Shown here piece by piece: positions 16,984 through 28,433 of a stretch of 64,000 bases of DNA; position 1 is the first letter of the stretch, and each line of letters opens with the position of its first letter. Under the pieces are notes generated by a model. The model saw nothing but the letters and a program-made list of their open reading frames with translations, made no database searches and was not told the origin of the DNA. The stretch comes from Euhalothece natronophila Z-M001. Lineage in GTDB: Bacteria > Cyanobacteriota > Cyanobacteriia > Cyanobacteriales > Rubidibacteraceae. The stretch spans positions 1,860,001 through 1,924,000 of the forward strand of contig NZ_CP042326.1 in the NCBI RefSeq assembly GCF_007904085.1. The letters are read 5' to 3'. The position numbers and the translations under genes are program-made.

Positions 16984-18372
16984 ATGACAAACAAGCGTTT
17001 TTATTACAATCTAGGCTTAGGAAGAACTTCTCGCCGTAAATTCTTGCAGTATAGTTCTCTAGCAGTCGGCACAGGAATGCTAGCAGCGTGTAATGGCTTT
17101 AATGGTGGAGGCGAGGGTACAGGGCCTCTAGATGATGATTTTGGTGAGAATCCGATTCCCGTTGGTGTCTTATATTCCACAACTGGTGAAATTGCCATTG
17201 TAGAAAAATCACTTCAAGAAGCAACCTTTCTTGCCATTGACCAAATTAATAGCGGAACAGGCCCCTGGGAAGGCAATGGAGAGGGGATTAACGGTCGCAA
17301 AATTCAACCGGTTGTAGTGAATCCAGACTCCGACTGGGACTTATATAACCAGATGGCACGACGCTTAATCAATGATGATGAAGTGAAATGTGTGCTGGGA
17401 TGTTATACCTCTGCCAGTCGTTTGGCAGTTCTCCCTGTATTTGAAGGGGAAGATTCTATCCTCTACTATCCTGTCTATTACGAGGGCAATGAGTGTAGTT
17501 CCAATGTCTTCTATACGGGAGCTGCTCCCAACCAGCAGGTAACTGACTCTATTCCTTATTGCTATGAAAACTTTGGCCCCCGGGCTTTCTTCGTTGGTTC
17601 CGATTATGTCTATCCCCGAGAAAGTAATCGCATTGCCATAGCAGAGTTAGAAGAACTCGGTGGAGAGTCAGTGGGTGAAGAATATGCCGAGTTAGGAACC
17701 ACTGAATTTAGCACCATCATCAATCGGATTCAGCAAGCCCAACCTGATTTTGTTTTAAGTAATATCGTTGGTGACAGTATTCCTGCCTTTTATCGTCAGT
17801 ACCGAGACGCTGGCATTACTCCTGATCAGATTCCCATCATGGCTTATCCCACTACCGAAGAAGAAATTCAAGCTATGGGTGCAGAATTTGCAGAGGGTCA
17901 CTACACCAGTTTTAACTACTTCCAAAGCGTAGAAAGCCCAGAAAATGAAATATTTGTCCAAGAGTTTAAAGAAATGTTCGGTGACAATCGCGTCACTAAT
18001 GGGGTAATGGAAGCAGCTTACATTCAAACTTTCTTCATGGCGCAAGCAATGAAAGACATTCTAGAGGCCGGGGATGAAATTACTACTGAAACCTTACGAG
18101 AAGCGACTCGCGGGCAAGAATTTCAAGCACCTCAAGGAAAAGTAAAAGTTGACGAAGATAATTACCATGCTTATCTTTATGCCCGTATCGCCCGCTGGAA
18201 CTCAGAAGGACAAGCCGATATTCAATTTTCTAGCCCGGCAGCCATTAAGCCTATTCCTTGGAGTCAAGCCTTATATCCTGGGCGGATGTGTCAACACCCC
18301 CAACCTGATGACCGCAGTGGTGGCATTGTCGAGACGGATGAAGAGCTAGAAACGACTTATCTCGATGTATAA
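16984..18372 (+). CDS. urtA: Urea ABC transporter substrate-binding protein
   Basis: A 462-residue receptor of the branched-chain-amide (HAAT) transporter class. The N-terminus combines a twin-arginine-like TSRRKFLQYSSLAVG stretch with a lipobox-like MLAACNG, so the mature protein is probably lipidated at the Cys and anchored in the periplasm. The binding fold carries the UrtA-type segments IPVGVLYSTTGEIAIVEKSL, YYPVYYEGNECSSNVFYTGAAPNQQ and ITPDQIPIMAYPTTEEEI. It is the first gene of urtABCDE, under the NtcA promoter. Confidence 0.95.
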   Translation: MTNKRFYYNLGLGRTSRRKFLQYSSLAVGTGMLAACNGFNGGGEGTGPLDDDFGENPIPVGVLYSTTGEIAIVEKSLQEATFLAIDQINSGTGPWEGNGEGINGRKIQPVVVNPDSDWDLYNQMARRLINDDEVKCVLGCYTSASRLAVLPVFEGEDSILYYPVYYEGNECSSNVFYTGAAPNQQVTDSIPYCYENFGPRAFFVGSDYVYPRESNRIAIAELEELGGESVGEEYAELGTTEFSTIINRIQQAQPDFVLSNIVGDSIPAFYRQYRDAGITPDQIPIMAYPTTEEEIQAMGAEFAEGHYTSFNYFQSVESPENEIFVQEFKEMFGDNRVTNGVMEAAYIQTFFMAQAMKDILEAGDEITTETLREATRGQEFQAPQGKVKVDEDNYHAYLYARIARWNSEGQADIQFSSPAAIKPIPWSQALYPGRMCQHPQPDDRSGGIVETDEELETTYLDV

Positions 18373-18396
18373 ATTTCAGTAAGTAAGGAGTCAGTT

Positions 18397-19311
18397 GTGG
18401 TTAACTGTTTGGTATTTGCTAATGCCTTGCCCCTACTCAACCAATTCGTCAGTGGGCTTAGTATTGTCGGGATTTTGCTTTTAACGGCTCTCGGCTTGGC
18501 GATTACCTTTGGGGTAATGCGGATTATTAATCTCGCTCATGGAGAGTTCATTACTGTAGGGGCTTATTCCAGCCTTTTGGTGCAAGATGCACTCGGGTTA
18601 GATTTAGTAATGAGCATTCCCATCTCATTTCTCATCGCTGGTCTAGTAGGCGCAATAACGGAAGTAAGCGTCATTCGTCGGCTTTATGGTCGTCCTCTAG
18701 AAACCCTACTGGCGACTTGGGGCTTGAGTATTGTCTTACGAGGAGTGATACGACTCTTATTTGGCGCACAACAGCAGTATGTACAATCGCCCCCTTATTT
18801 ATCGGGGAGTGTGACCTTATTATCCGTTGAAGATAGCAGTGATATTACCCTATCTTATTATCGCCTTTTCATTATTGGCATTGCCCTTGCCTTACTCTTC
18901 CTGACAGCATTGCTTCTCTATGGCACAGGGTTAGGGCGAAAAATGCGGGCTGTGACGCAGAATCGACAAATGGCAGAATGTTTGGGCGTTAATACCAAAT
19001 TAGTTGATTTACTCACCTTTGCCTATGGTTGCGGTTTAGCAGGGATTGCTGGCACAGTGATGTCTGCTTTTAGTACCGTTGCTCCCGAAATGGGTCAAAA
19101 TTATTTACTCGATTCTTGGATGGTGGTTGTTGCTGGTGGGGTGGATCAATTATTTGGCACTCTCGCAGGAGCGATTTTAATTGGAGAAGGTAATGCCATG
19201 ATTGCCTACTTTACCAATGATCCCACTGCCCGAGTCATTATTTTACTAGGGGTGATTGTGCTTATCCGCTATCGTCCAGAAGGGTTATTTACAGTACAAA
19301 AACGAAGTTAG
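18397..19311 (+). CDS. urtB: Urea ABC transporter permease UrtB
   Basis: A 304-residue LivH-type inner-membrane permease. It contains the family motif GVMRIINLAHGEFITVGAYSS near residue 45 and eight or so hydrophobic spans. It also has the later MRAVTQNRQMAECLGVNT cytoplasmic loop that contacts the ATPase. The start is GTG 18397 with AAGGAG at 18385-18390. It is 24 bases after urtA in the operon. Confidence 0.95.
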   Translation: MVNCLVFANALPLLNQFVSGLSIVGILLLTALGLAITFGVMRIINLAHGEFITVGAYSSLLVQDALGLDLVMSIPISFLIAGLVGAITEVSVIRRLYGRPLETLLATWGLSIVLRGVIRLLFGAQQQYVQSPPYLSGSVTLLSVEDSSDITLSYYRLFIIGIALALLFLTALLLYGTGLGRKMRAVTQNRQMAECLGVNTKLVDLLTFAYGCGLAGIAGTVMSAFSTVAPEMGQNYLLDSWMVVVAGGVDQLFGTLAGAILIGEGNAMIAYFTNDPTARVIILLGVIVLIRYRPEGLFTVQKRS

Positions 19312-19348
19312 TAATGGACTAACATTAGGCTTATAAGGATTTGCGACT

Positions 19349-20530
19349 ATGACACAAGCACTTCGCGGCGTGAAAGAAGCGAATTTTCCCTACAAACTCA
19401 TCCTGATTACAAGCATCGTTTTTGTAATCTTTGCCTTACTCCCCTATTTTATTGGTGGCTTTCAACTTTCTCTCGTTGCGAAACTGCTACTATTTGCCTC
19501 TCTTGCTGTGTCGTTAGACTTGGTTTGGGGGTTCACTGGCATCTTAAGTTTTGCTCAAGGGGTATTTTTCTCCCTAGGGGGCTACATGATTGCCTATCAC
19601 TTAAAACTCACAGTCGAGGGGGATGGAGAAGTGACTCTGCCAAACTTTATGGTCTGGAGTGGCTTAGAGGAGTTGCCTTGGTTTATTGCTCCTTTGCAGT
19701 ATTATCCTGTTGCCTTAATTGCCATGGTGGCGCTTCCTGCAGGATTTGCCTTCATTATTGGTTGGTTTATTTTTAACTCCCGAGCGACTGGCGTTTATAT
19801 TACCATCATTACGCTTGCCCTTTCCTCGGCAATGACTACGTTTTTTATTAGTCAACAGCCTTATACGGGAGGAACAAATGGCATTACTGATCTTGCTCTT
19901 TTCAGTATTTTTGGAGTGCCTTTATCATTAAACCAAATTTATTGGTTATGTCTGGTTTTTACCACAGCAGTTTTCCTATTTAGTTGGTGGTTGACTCGAA
20001 CAAAACTGGGGCTAGTGCTACGCTCCATTAAAGAAAATGAAAATCGAGTAATGTTCTTGGGGTATAACATTGCTCACTATAAAATTTTTATTTGGACTCT
20101 CTCAGCAGCCATAGCAGGAATCGCAGGCGGACTCTTTGTAGGATTAAACCGCTTTATTTCACCTGTCTATTTAGCTGTTACTTTTGGAACGCAAATTGTA
20201 ATTTGGGTAGCGATTGGGGGGCGAGGCAGTTTAGTGGGCCCCTTGGTAGCAGCGTTATTTTTAGGTTTTGTTGGGGAATACGCAGAACGAGCCATTGATG
20301 ACTGGCAATTAATTATCGGGATTGTCTTACTGATTGTGGTTTTATTTATCCCCAATGGATTAATTAGTCTGTTACCAAGAAGATTTAATTTTACTCAAAT
20401 GGCTGCTAAACCGGCTCCTTCTAGTTCTTCTGCAGGCTACTTACAAGCGCAATTACTCGATTGGCTGAGTCCTTTACAAAAGGGTTTCCAAATGATTATC
20501 AAACGCTTACGGAATGACCAAAATCAATAA
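19349..20530 (+). CDS. urtC: Urea ABC transporter permease UrtC
   Basis: A 393-residue LivM-type permease, the partner of UrtB. Recognisable are LDLVWGFTGILSFAQGVFFSLGGY near residue 55, FISQQPYTGGTNGITDL, and the cytoplasmic ATPase-contact loop LVLRSIKENENRVMFLGYN. There are about nine hydrophobic spans and a soluble C-terminal tail. It is followed after 11 bases by urtD. Confidence 0.95.
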   Translation: MTQALRGVKEANFPYKLILITSIVFVIFALLPYFIGGFQLSLVAKLLLFASLAVSLDLVWGFTGILSFAQGVFFSLGGYMIAYHLKLTVEGDGEVTLPNFMVWSGLEELPWFIAPLQYYPVALIAMVALPAGFAFIIGWFIFNSRATGVYITIITLALSSAMTTFFISQQPYTGGTNGITDLALFSIFGVPLSLNQIYWLCLVFTTAVFLFSWWLTRTKLGLVLRSIKENENRVMFLGYNIAHYKIFIWTLSAAIAGIAGGLFVGLNRFISPVYLAVTFGTQIVIWVAIGGRGSLVGPLVAALFLGFVGEYAERAIDDWQLIIGIVLLIVVLFIPNGLISLLPRRFNFTQMAAKPAPSSSSAGYLQAQLLDWLSPLQKGFQMIIKRLRNDQNQ

Positions 20531-20541
20531 GGAGTTATATT

Positions 20542-21297
20542 ATGGCGACTATTCTTTCAATTAAAGACTTACAAGTTGAATTTTCTGGATTTAAAGCCCT
20601 GAAAGGGGTTAACCTTGAAGTTGGCGATCGCGAAATTGTGACTATTATTGGCCCCAATGGGGCTGGCAAAAGTACCCTCCTAGATGCAATTGTCAGTAAA
20701 TCTGCAGTGGCAAGCGGTACGATTGAATATCAAGGCAAAGACATTACTAATCGCTTTCCCTCTGAAATTGCTCGGATGGGCATTGGTCGCAAATTCCAAA
20801 ATCCTAATGTTTACAATGAGCTAACTGTTTTTGAAAACCTATTGCTAGCATTGAAAGGTTCTCACGGGATTCTTGCTTCTATTACCTCTAAATTAACCAC
20901 CATGAAGCGCCATAAAATTACCTCAGTTTTAGAGCGCATTGGCTTAACGGAATATGCAGAAACCCCAGTTTCTTCCCTTTCTCACGGGCAAAAACAATGG
21001 GTAGAAATTGGCATGGTATTAGCCCAAGATCCCTCAGTGGTGTTATTAGATGAACCAACGGCGGGCATGACTCCTGAAGAAACCTACGCCACAGGAGAAA
21101 TTATTAAATTAATGTCAGAATTCCATGCGGTTGTGGTTATCGAACACGATATGGAATTTGTTAAACAAATTGCCCAACGGGTCGTGGTACTACACCAGGG
21201 ACAAACCCTTGCTGAGGGAAGTGTTCAAGAGGTTCAAAATAATCCAAAAGTTGTGGAGGTCTATCTCGGTCGTGAACAAATCGATGTCGCTGCTTGA
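20542..21297 (+). CDS. urtD: Urea ABC transporter ATPase UrtD
   Basis: A 251-residue LivG-type ATPase. Walker A GPNGAGKST is near residue 39, Q-loop region GRKFQNPNVYNELTVFENLL, signature LSHGQKQW (SHGQ in place of SGGQ is usual for this family), Walker B VVLLDEPTAGMTPEE and the H-loop VIEHDMEF. It heterodimerises with UrtE to power urea import. The stop overlaps the urtE start by 14 bases. Confidence 0.95.
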   Translation: MATILSIKDLQVEFSGFKALKGVNLEVGDREIVTIIGPNGAGKSTLLDAIVSKSAVASGTIEYQGKDITNRFPSEIARMGIGRKFQNPNVYNELTVFENLLLALKGSHGILASITSKLTTMKRHKITSVLERIGLTEYAETPVSSLSHGQKQWVEIGMVLAQDPSVVLLDEPTAGMTPEETYATGEIIKLMSEFHAVVVIEHDMEFVKQIAQRVVVLHQGQTLAEGSVQEVQNNPKVVEVYLGREQIDVAA

Positions 21298-21985
21298 ATT
21301 ATCTAATGTTACTGCTGGCTATGGGCCGACCCCAGTTTTATTTGATATTTCTATGCAAATTAATAAGGGAGAGTTAGCCTGTTTGTTGGGGCGTAATGGG
21401 GTAGGAAAAACAACCTTATTACGGAGTATTATCGGCTTAAATTCCTTAACTAAAGGCAGTATTATTTTTGATGCTGATGATATTAGTAAAATGCCTACTT
21501 TTAAGCGGGCAAAATATGGCATTGCTTATATTCCCCAAGGGCGAGAAATTATCCCTTATTTGTCTGTGTTAGACAATCTAAAACTAGGGATGGCAGCTAG
21601 TGGCAAAAAAAGCAAAAAGATTCCTGAGGAAATTTTCGACTTTTTCCCCATGTTAAAGGAACATCTTTCCCGTCAAGGAGGATTACTCAGTGGGGGACAA
21701 CAGCAACAATTAGCCATTGCTAGAGGGTTAATGTCTAATCCCAAGTTAATGTTACTTGATGAACCAACTGAGGGAATTCAACCTTCGATTGTCCAAGAAA
21801 TTGAAGATACTCTCAAACGAATTAATAAGGAGAAAGAAATTACTGTCTTAGTCATTGAACAGAAAATTGACTTTGCTCGGCAACTTGCAGAAAAGTTTTT
21901 TATGATGGAAAAAGGAGTTATCGTTGCTCAAGGCGAAACAGAAGAGTTAACTGATTCTTTAGTTAATCAATACTTGGCAGTTTAA
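21284..21985 (+). CDS. urtE: Urea ABC transporter ATPase UrtE
   Basis: A 233-residue LivF-type ATPase. Walker A GRNGVGKTT, Q-loop YIPQGREIIPYLSV, signature LSGGQQQQLAIARGL, Walker B LMLLDEPTEGIQPS and VIEQKIDFA at the H-loop position (Gln for His, as in many LivF proteins). I chose ATG 21284 (MSLLELSNV), because the open frame upstream of it is only an alternate reading of urtD. It overlaps urtD by 14 bases, so the two are translationally coupled. Last gene of the operon. Confidence 0.95.
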   Translation: MSLLELSNVTAGYGPTPVLFDISMQINKGELACLLGRNGVGKTTLLRSIIGLNSLTKGSIIFDADDISKMPTFKRAKYGIAYIPQGREIIPYLSVLDNLKLGMAASGKKSKKIPEEIFDFFPMLKEHLSRQGGLLSGGQQQQLAIARGLMSNPKLMLLDEPTEGIQPSIVQEIEDTLKRINKEKEITVLVIEQKIDFARQLAEKFFMMEKGVIVAQGETEELTDSLVNQYLAV

Positions 21986-22000
21986 TAAAAATCCCCCAAA

Positions 22001-22975
22001 TTACTGATATCGAAAATACGTTGCTAGGGTTTGAGAAAAATCTCGGAAAATTGGGGGAGCTTCCTGAGAAGGGTTTTCCCATCCTGCTGTTAACATCACT
22101 GCAATGTATTGGTTTTCTCCTTCTGTAATCAGACCAGCATCATGTCTATGGTCTTCAAGTTCCCCTGTTTTGTGGGCAATATCGGTATTTTGAGGTAAGC
22201 CTTGAGGTAAGCGATCATCACGCTGTTGTTTATTTAAGATCGTTAAGAAGTGTTCTCTACTTTCTGGACTCACTAATCTCCCTTGATAAAGGTTATACAA
22301 TAGTTGGGCTACATCTCTAGCACTGGTTTTCTTATCGCCATCAAGGTCACCCTTTTCATCATAATTATCCAGTTTTGTGTCAGTGTAGCCTTCGTTTTGC
22401 AGTTTTTGGTCTAACTGTGTCCAGTCCACTAAATTCCCCAGTTCAAAGCCACATTCGTTATCAGAAGCGGCAATCATTGCCTGTAAACAAGCCTCAACCG
22501 TAAAGCTACTATTAGGAACTTGTTGTTCATAAGTCATTTCACCGCGATCAATTTTGTCATAAACAGCATAAGCAACAAACAACTTATATAAACTCGCCGC
22601 GACAAATTGATCATCTGCATTGGCAGTTGCCCTAACATGATCGTTTAAGTCAATGACAACAGAACTACTTGCCACAGGAACACTGTTTTGATATTCATCA
22701 AGAATTTTTTGTAACTCAGTTTGTTGATGTTCTAATTCTAAAGTGATTGTCTCACGATTAAAATCTACAGAAGAGACACGATTTAAATCGTTTTCAACGT
22801 TGGAAGATTTGGTTTTATTTTGTAGAAAAAAGAGCCGAACCCCAATTAAGCTCAATAAAAATATGCTGACAATAATAAATAAAGAAATTGTAACATTTTT
22901 TATTGATACTACAACAATATGAATTTTTAGAGAATAATCAATTACTAAGTTTAAATTATAGCAGTTTTTCCGCAA
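22001..22975 (-). CDS. Class A beta-lactamase-like serine hydrolase, membrane anchored
   Basis: A serine hydrolase of the beta-lactamase/D-alanyl transpeptidase fold. The SxxK motif is SLYKLF (about residue 145), an SDN triad is in IAASDNECGFEL, and the KTG motif is AHKTGEL. A single N-terminal membrane span (ISLFIIVSIFLLSLIGVRLFF) anchors it, probably facing the periplasm. Penicillin-binding or lactamase activity cannot be told apart by eye. The start is uncertain: there is no in-frame ATG or GTG upstream of the membrane span, only a TTG at 22975, and a TGCTATAAT promoter-like motif lies inside the first codons. Confidence 0.8.
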   Translation of the reverse strand: MRKNCYNLNLVIDYSLKIHIVVVSIKNVTISLFIIVSIFLLSLIGVRLFFLQNKTKSSNVENDLNRVSSVDFNRETITLELEHQQTELQKILDEYQNSVPVASSSVVIDLNDHVRATANADDQFVAASLYKLFVAYAVYDKIDRGEMTYEQQVPNSSFTVEACLQAMIAASDNECGFELGNLVDWTQLDQKLQNEGYTDTKLDNYDEKGDLDGDKKTSARDVAQLLYNLYQGRLVSPESREHFLTILNKQQRDDRLPQGLPQNTDIAHKTGELEDHRHDAGLITEGENQYIAVMLTAGWENPSQEAPPIFRDFSQTLATYFRYQ

Positions 22976-23061
22976 TAAATAAAAAAAACACGATTTTTTT
23001 ATCCTCTAAATTATTGATCCATTTTAGTTTACTTTATAAAGAGTAAAAATTGCTATAGATT

Positions 23062-23075
23062 GTATTGCAAGCTAC
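23062..23075. promoter_or_regulatory. NtcA box upstream of formamidase
   Basis: GTATTGCAAGCTAC is an exact GTA-N8-TAC match, 66 bases before the fmdA ATG. No TAN3T hexamer stands 22 bases downstream. A TGCTATAGAT extended -10 (23051-23060) lies just upstream, so the box might overlap that start site and act differently from the urtA site. The site is symmetric; the divergent serine hydrolase gene is the other candidate. Confidence 0.55.
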
Positions 23076-23141
23076 ATTTTTCCCACATTAAGCATGAGAG
23101 ACTGTTCAGAATTACAAGTAAAATAAGCAAGGTCAAAGAGG

Positions 23142-24317
23142 ATGCCAGAAACACTTTTTAAGGTTGATTTAACCAAGCCTATGCACGAACAGGAAATGCC
23201 GGGTCATAATCGTTGGCATCCTGATATTCCCCCTGTGGCATCGGTCAAGCCGGGGGATGTTTTTCGCATTGAATGCAAGGATTGGACAGATGGGCAAATT
23301 AAAAATGATGATAATCCGAATGATATTCGGGATGTTGATTTGAGTGTGGTTCATGTTCTCAGTGGCCCAATTCGTGTTGAGGGCGCGCAGCCAGGGGATA
23401 TTCTGGTGGTGGATATTCTCGATATTGGGGCATTTCAAGAACATGAGTGGGGCTTTACAGGGATTTTTGCCCAAGAAAATGGGGGAGGGTTTCTCACGGA
23501 ACATTTCCCGACAGCAAATAAGGCAATTTGGGATTTTCAGGGAATTTACACTACGTCTCGTCATATTCCAGGGGTAAAATTTGCTGGCATTACTCATCCG
23601 GGGTTAATTGGTTGTGCGCCGTCTCATGAGTTGCTGGCAAAGTGGAATAAACGGGAACGAGAGTTAGTGGCAAGTGATCCAAATCGTGTTCCGCCTTTGG
23701 CGACTTTACCGAATCCTGAAAATGCAGTTTTAGGGGGATTAAAGGGTTCTGAATTTGAACAAGCGGCTGCTGAAGCGGCAAGAACTGTTCCTCCTCGGGA
23801 ACATGGGGGAAATTGTGATATCAAGAATTTGTCTCGGGGATCAAAAATTTATTTCCCTGTTTATGTGGATGGGGCGAAATTGTCTATGGGGGATATTCAC
23901 TTCTCGCAAGGAGATGGGGAGATTACCTTCTGTGGCGCGATCGAGATGGCTGGCTATATTGATCTCCATGTGGATGTGATTAAGGGCGGAATGGATAAGT
24001 ATGGTATGGTTAACCCCATTTTTAAGCCTGGCCCGGTTGAACCTCGCTATTCTGAATATTTAGTGTTTGAAGGGATTTCTGTGGATGAGTTTGATGGAAA
24101 ACAGTATTATATGGATGCTCATGTGGCTTATCGGCGGGCTTGTTTGAATGCGATTGAATATTTGACTAAGTTTGGCTTTACCCGAGAACAGGCTTATTTA
24201 TTATTGAGTTGTGCGCCGGTAGAAGGTCGCGTTAGTGGGATTGTCGATATTCCCAATGTTTGCTGTACGGTGGCAATTCCCACAGAGATTTTTGAAAAAG
24301 ATATTGTCCCGGTGTAA
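23142..24317 (+). CDS. fmdA: Formamidase/acetamidase family amidohydrolase
   Basis: A 391-residue FmdA/AmdA-type enzyme that hydrolyses formamide (or short amides) to ammonium and the acid. It is typical from the N-terminus (FKVDLTKPMHEQEMPGHNRWHPDIP) through FTGIFAQENGGGFLT, GCAPSHELL, GGNCDIKNL, VYVDGAKLSMGDIHFSQGDGE and LSCAPVEGRVSGIVDIPN. The length is slightly under the roughly 405 of characterised enzymes, with no gap apparent. AAGAGG precedes the ATG. Its NtcA box and the closeness of urtA-E suggest nitrogen scavenging. Confidence 0.93.
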   Translation: MPETLFKVDLTKPMHEQEMPGHNRWHPDIPPVASVKPGDVFRIECKDWTDGQIKNDDNPNDIRDVDLSVVHVLSGPIRVEGAQPGDILVVDILDIGAFQEHEWGFTGIFAQENGGGFLTEHFPTANKAIWDFQGIYTTSRHIPGVKFAGITHPGLIGCAPSHELLAKWNKRERELVASDPNRVPPLATLPNPENAVLGGLKGSEFEQAAAEAARTVPPREHGGNCDIKNLSRGSKIYFPVYVDGAKLSMGDIHFSQGDGEITFCGAIEMAGYIDLHVDVIKGGMDKYGMVNPIFKPGPVEPRYSEYLVFEGISVDEFDGKQYYMDAHVAYRRACLNAIEYLTKFGFTREQAYLLLSCAPVEGRVSGIVDIPNVCCTVAIPTEIFEKDIVPV

Positions 24318-24329
24318 GGAGGAGGAATA

Positions 24330-24599
24330 ATGCCATTATATGAGTTTGAATGTGATAACTGTGGTGTTTTTGAGGCTTGGCGAACGATCGCGCTTCGGGA
24401 TGAAGCCCCCAATTGTCCCACTTGTGAGGGGGAAAGCAAGCGTATTTTCTCTGTTCCTCATTTTAATCTCAGTTCCGCGAGCGTGTTTTTAAAAGGGAAG
24501 CAAACCAGTGAACCGAAAGTAGAGAAACGAGAGAAAGAACCGTCTCCCCCGCGTTATCAGAGTCATAAGCGCGATCGGCCTTGGATGGTGGGTCATTAA
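24330..24599 (+). CDS. fmdB: FmdB family zinc-ribbon protein
   Basis: An 89-residue protein starting MPLYEFECDNCGVFE, with a zinc ribbon of paired CxxC (CDNC and CPTC). It is known as FmdB, a putative regulator named for its position beside formamidase genes. The C-terminal half is basic and proline-rich (KQTSEPKVEKREKEPSPPR). It starts 12 bases after fmdA with GGAGGA upstream, so it is in the same transcript. Confidence 0.92.
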   Translation: MPLYEFECDNCGVFEAWRTIALRDEAPNCPTCEGESKRIFSVPHFNLSSASVFLKGKQTSEPKVEKREKEPSPPRYQSHKRDRPWMVGH

Positions 24600-24618
24600 T
24601 AGTCCCATCCATAAAAAA

Positions 24619-24645
24619 TCCCCCCTCAAGTTTGATCAGGGGGGA
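24619..24645 (-). terminator. apcE: Rho-independent terminator of apcE
   Basis: The 8-bp stem TCCCCCCT (24619-24626) with AGGGGGGA (24638-24645) is followed, on the minus strand, by six T (complement of 24613-24618). It lies 26 bases after the apcE stop. It may also stop fmdB transcripts, though the T tract on that side is weaker. Confidence 0.85.
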
Positions 24646-24670
24646 ATTAATTTAAGAAGACAGTGACAAG

Positions 24671-28433
<3,763 letters not shown>

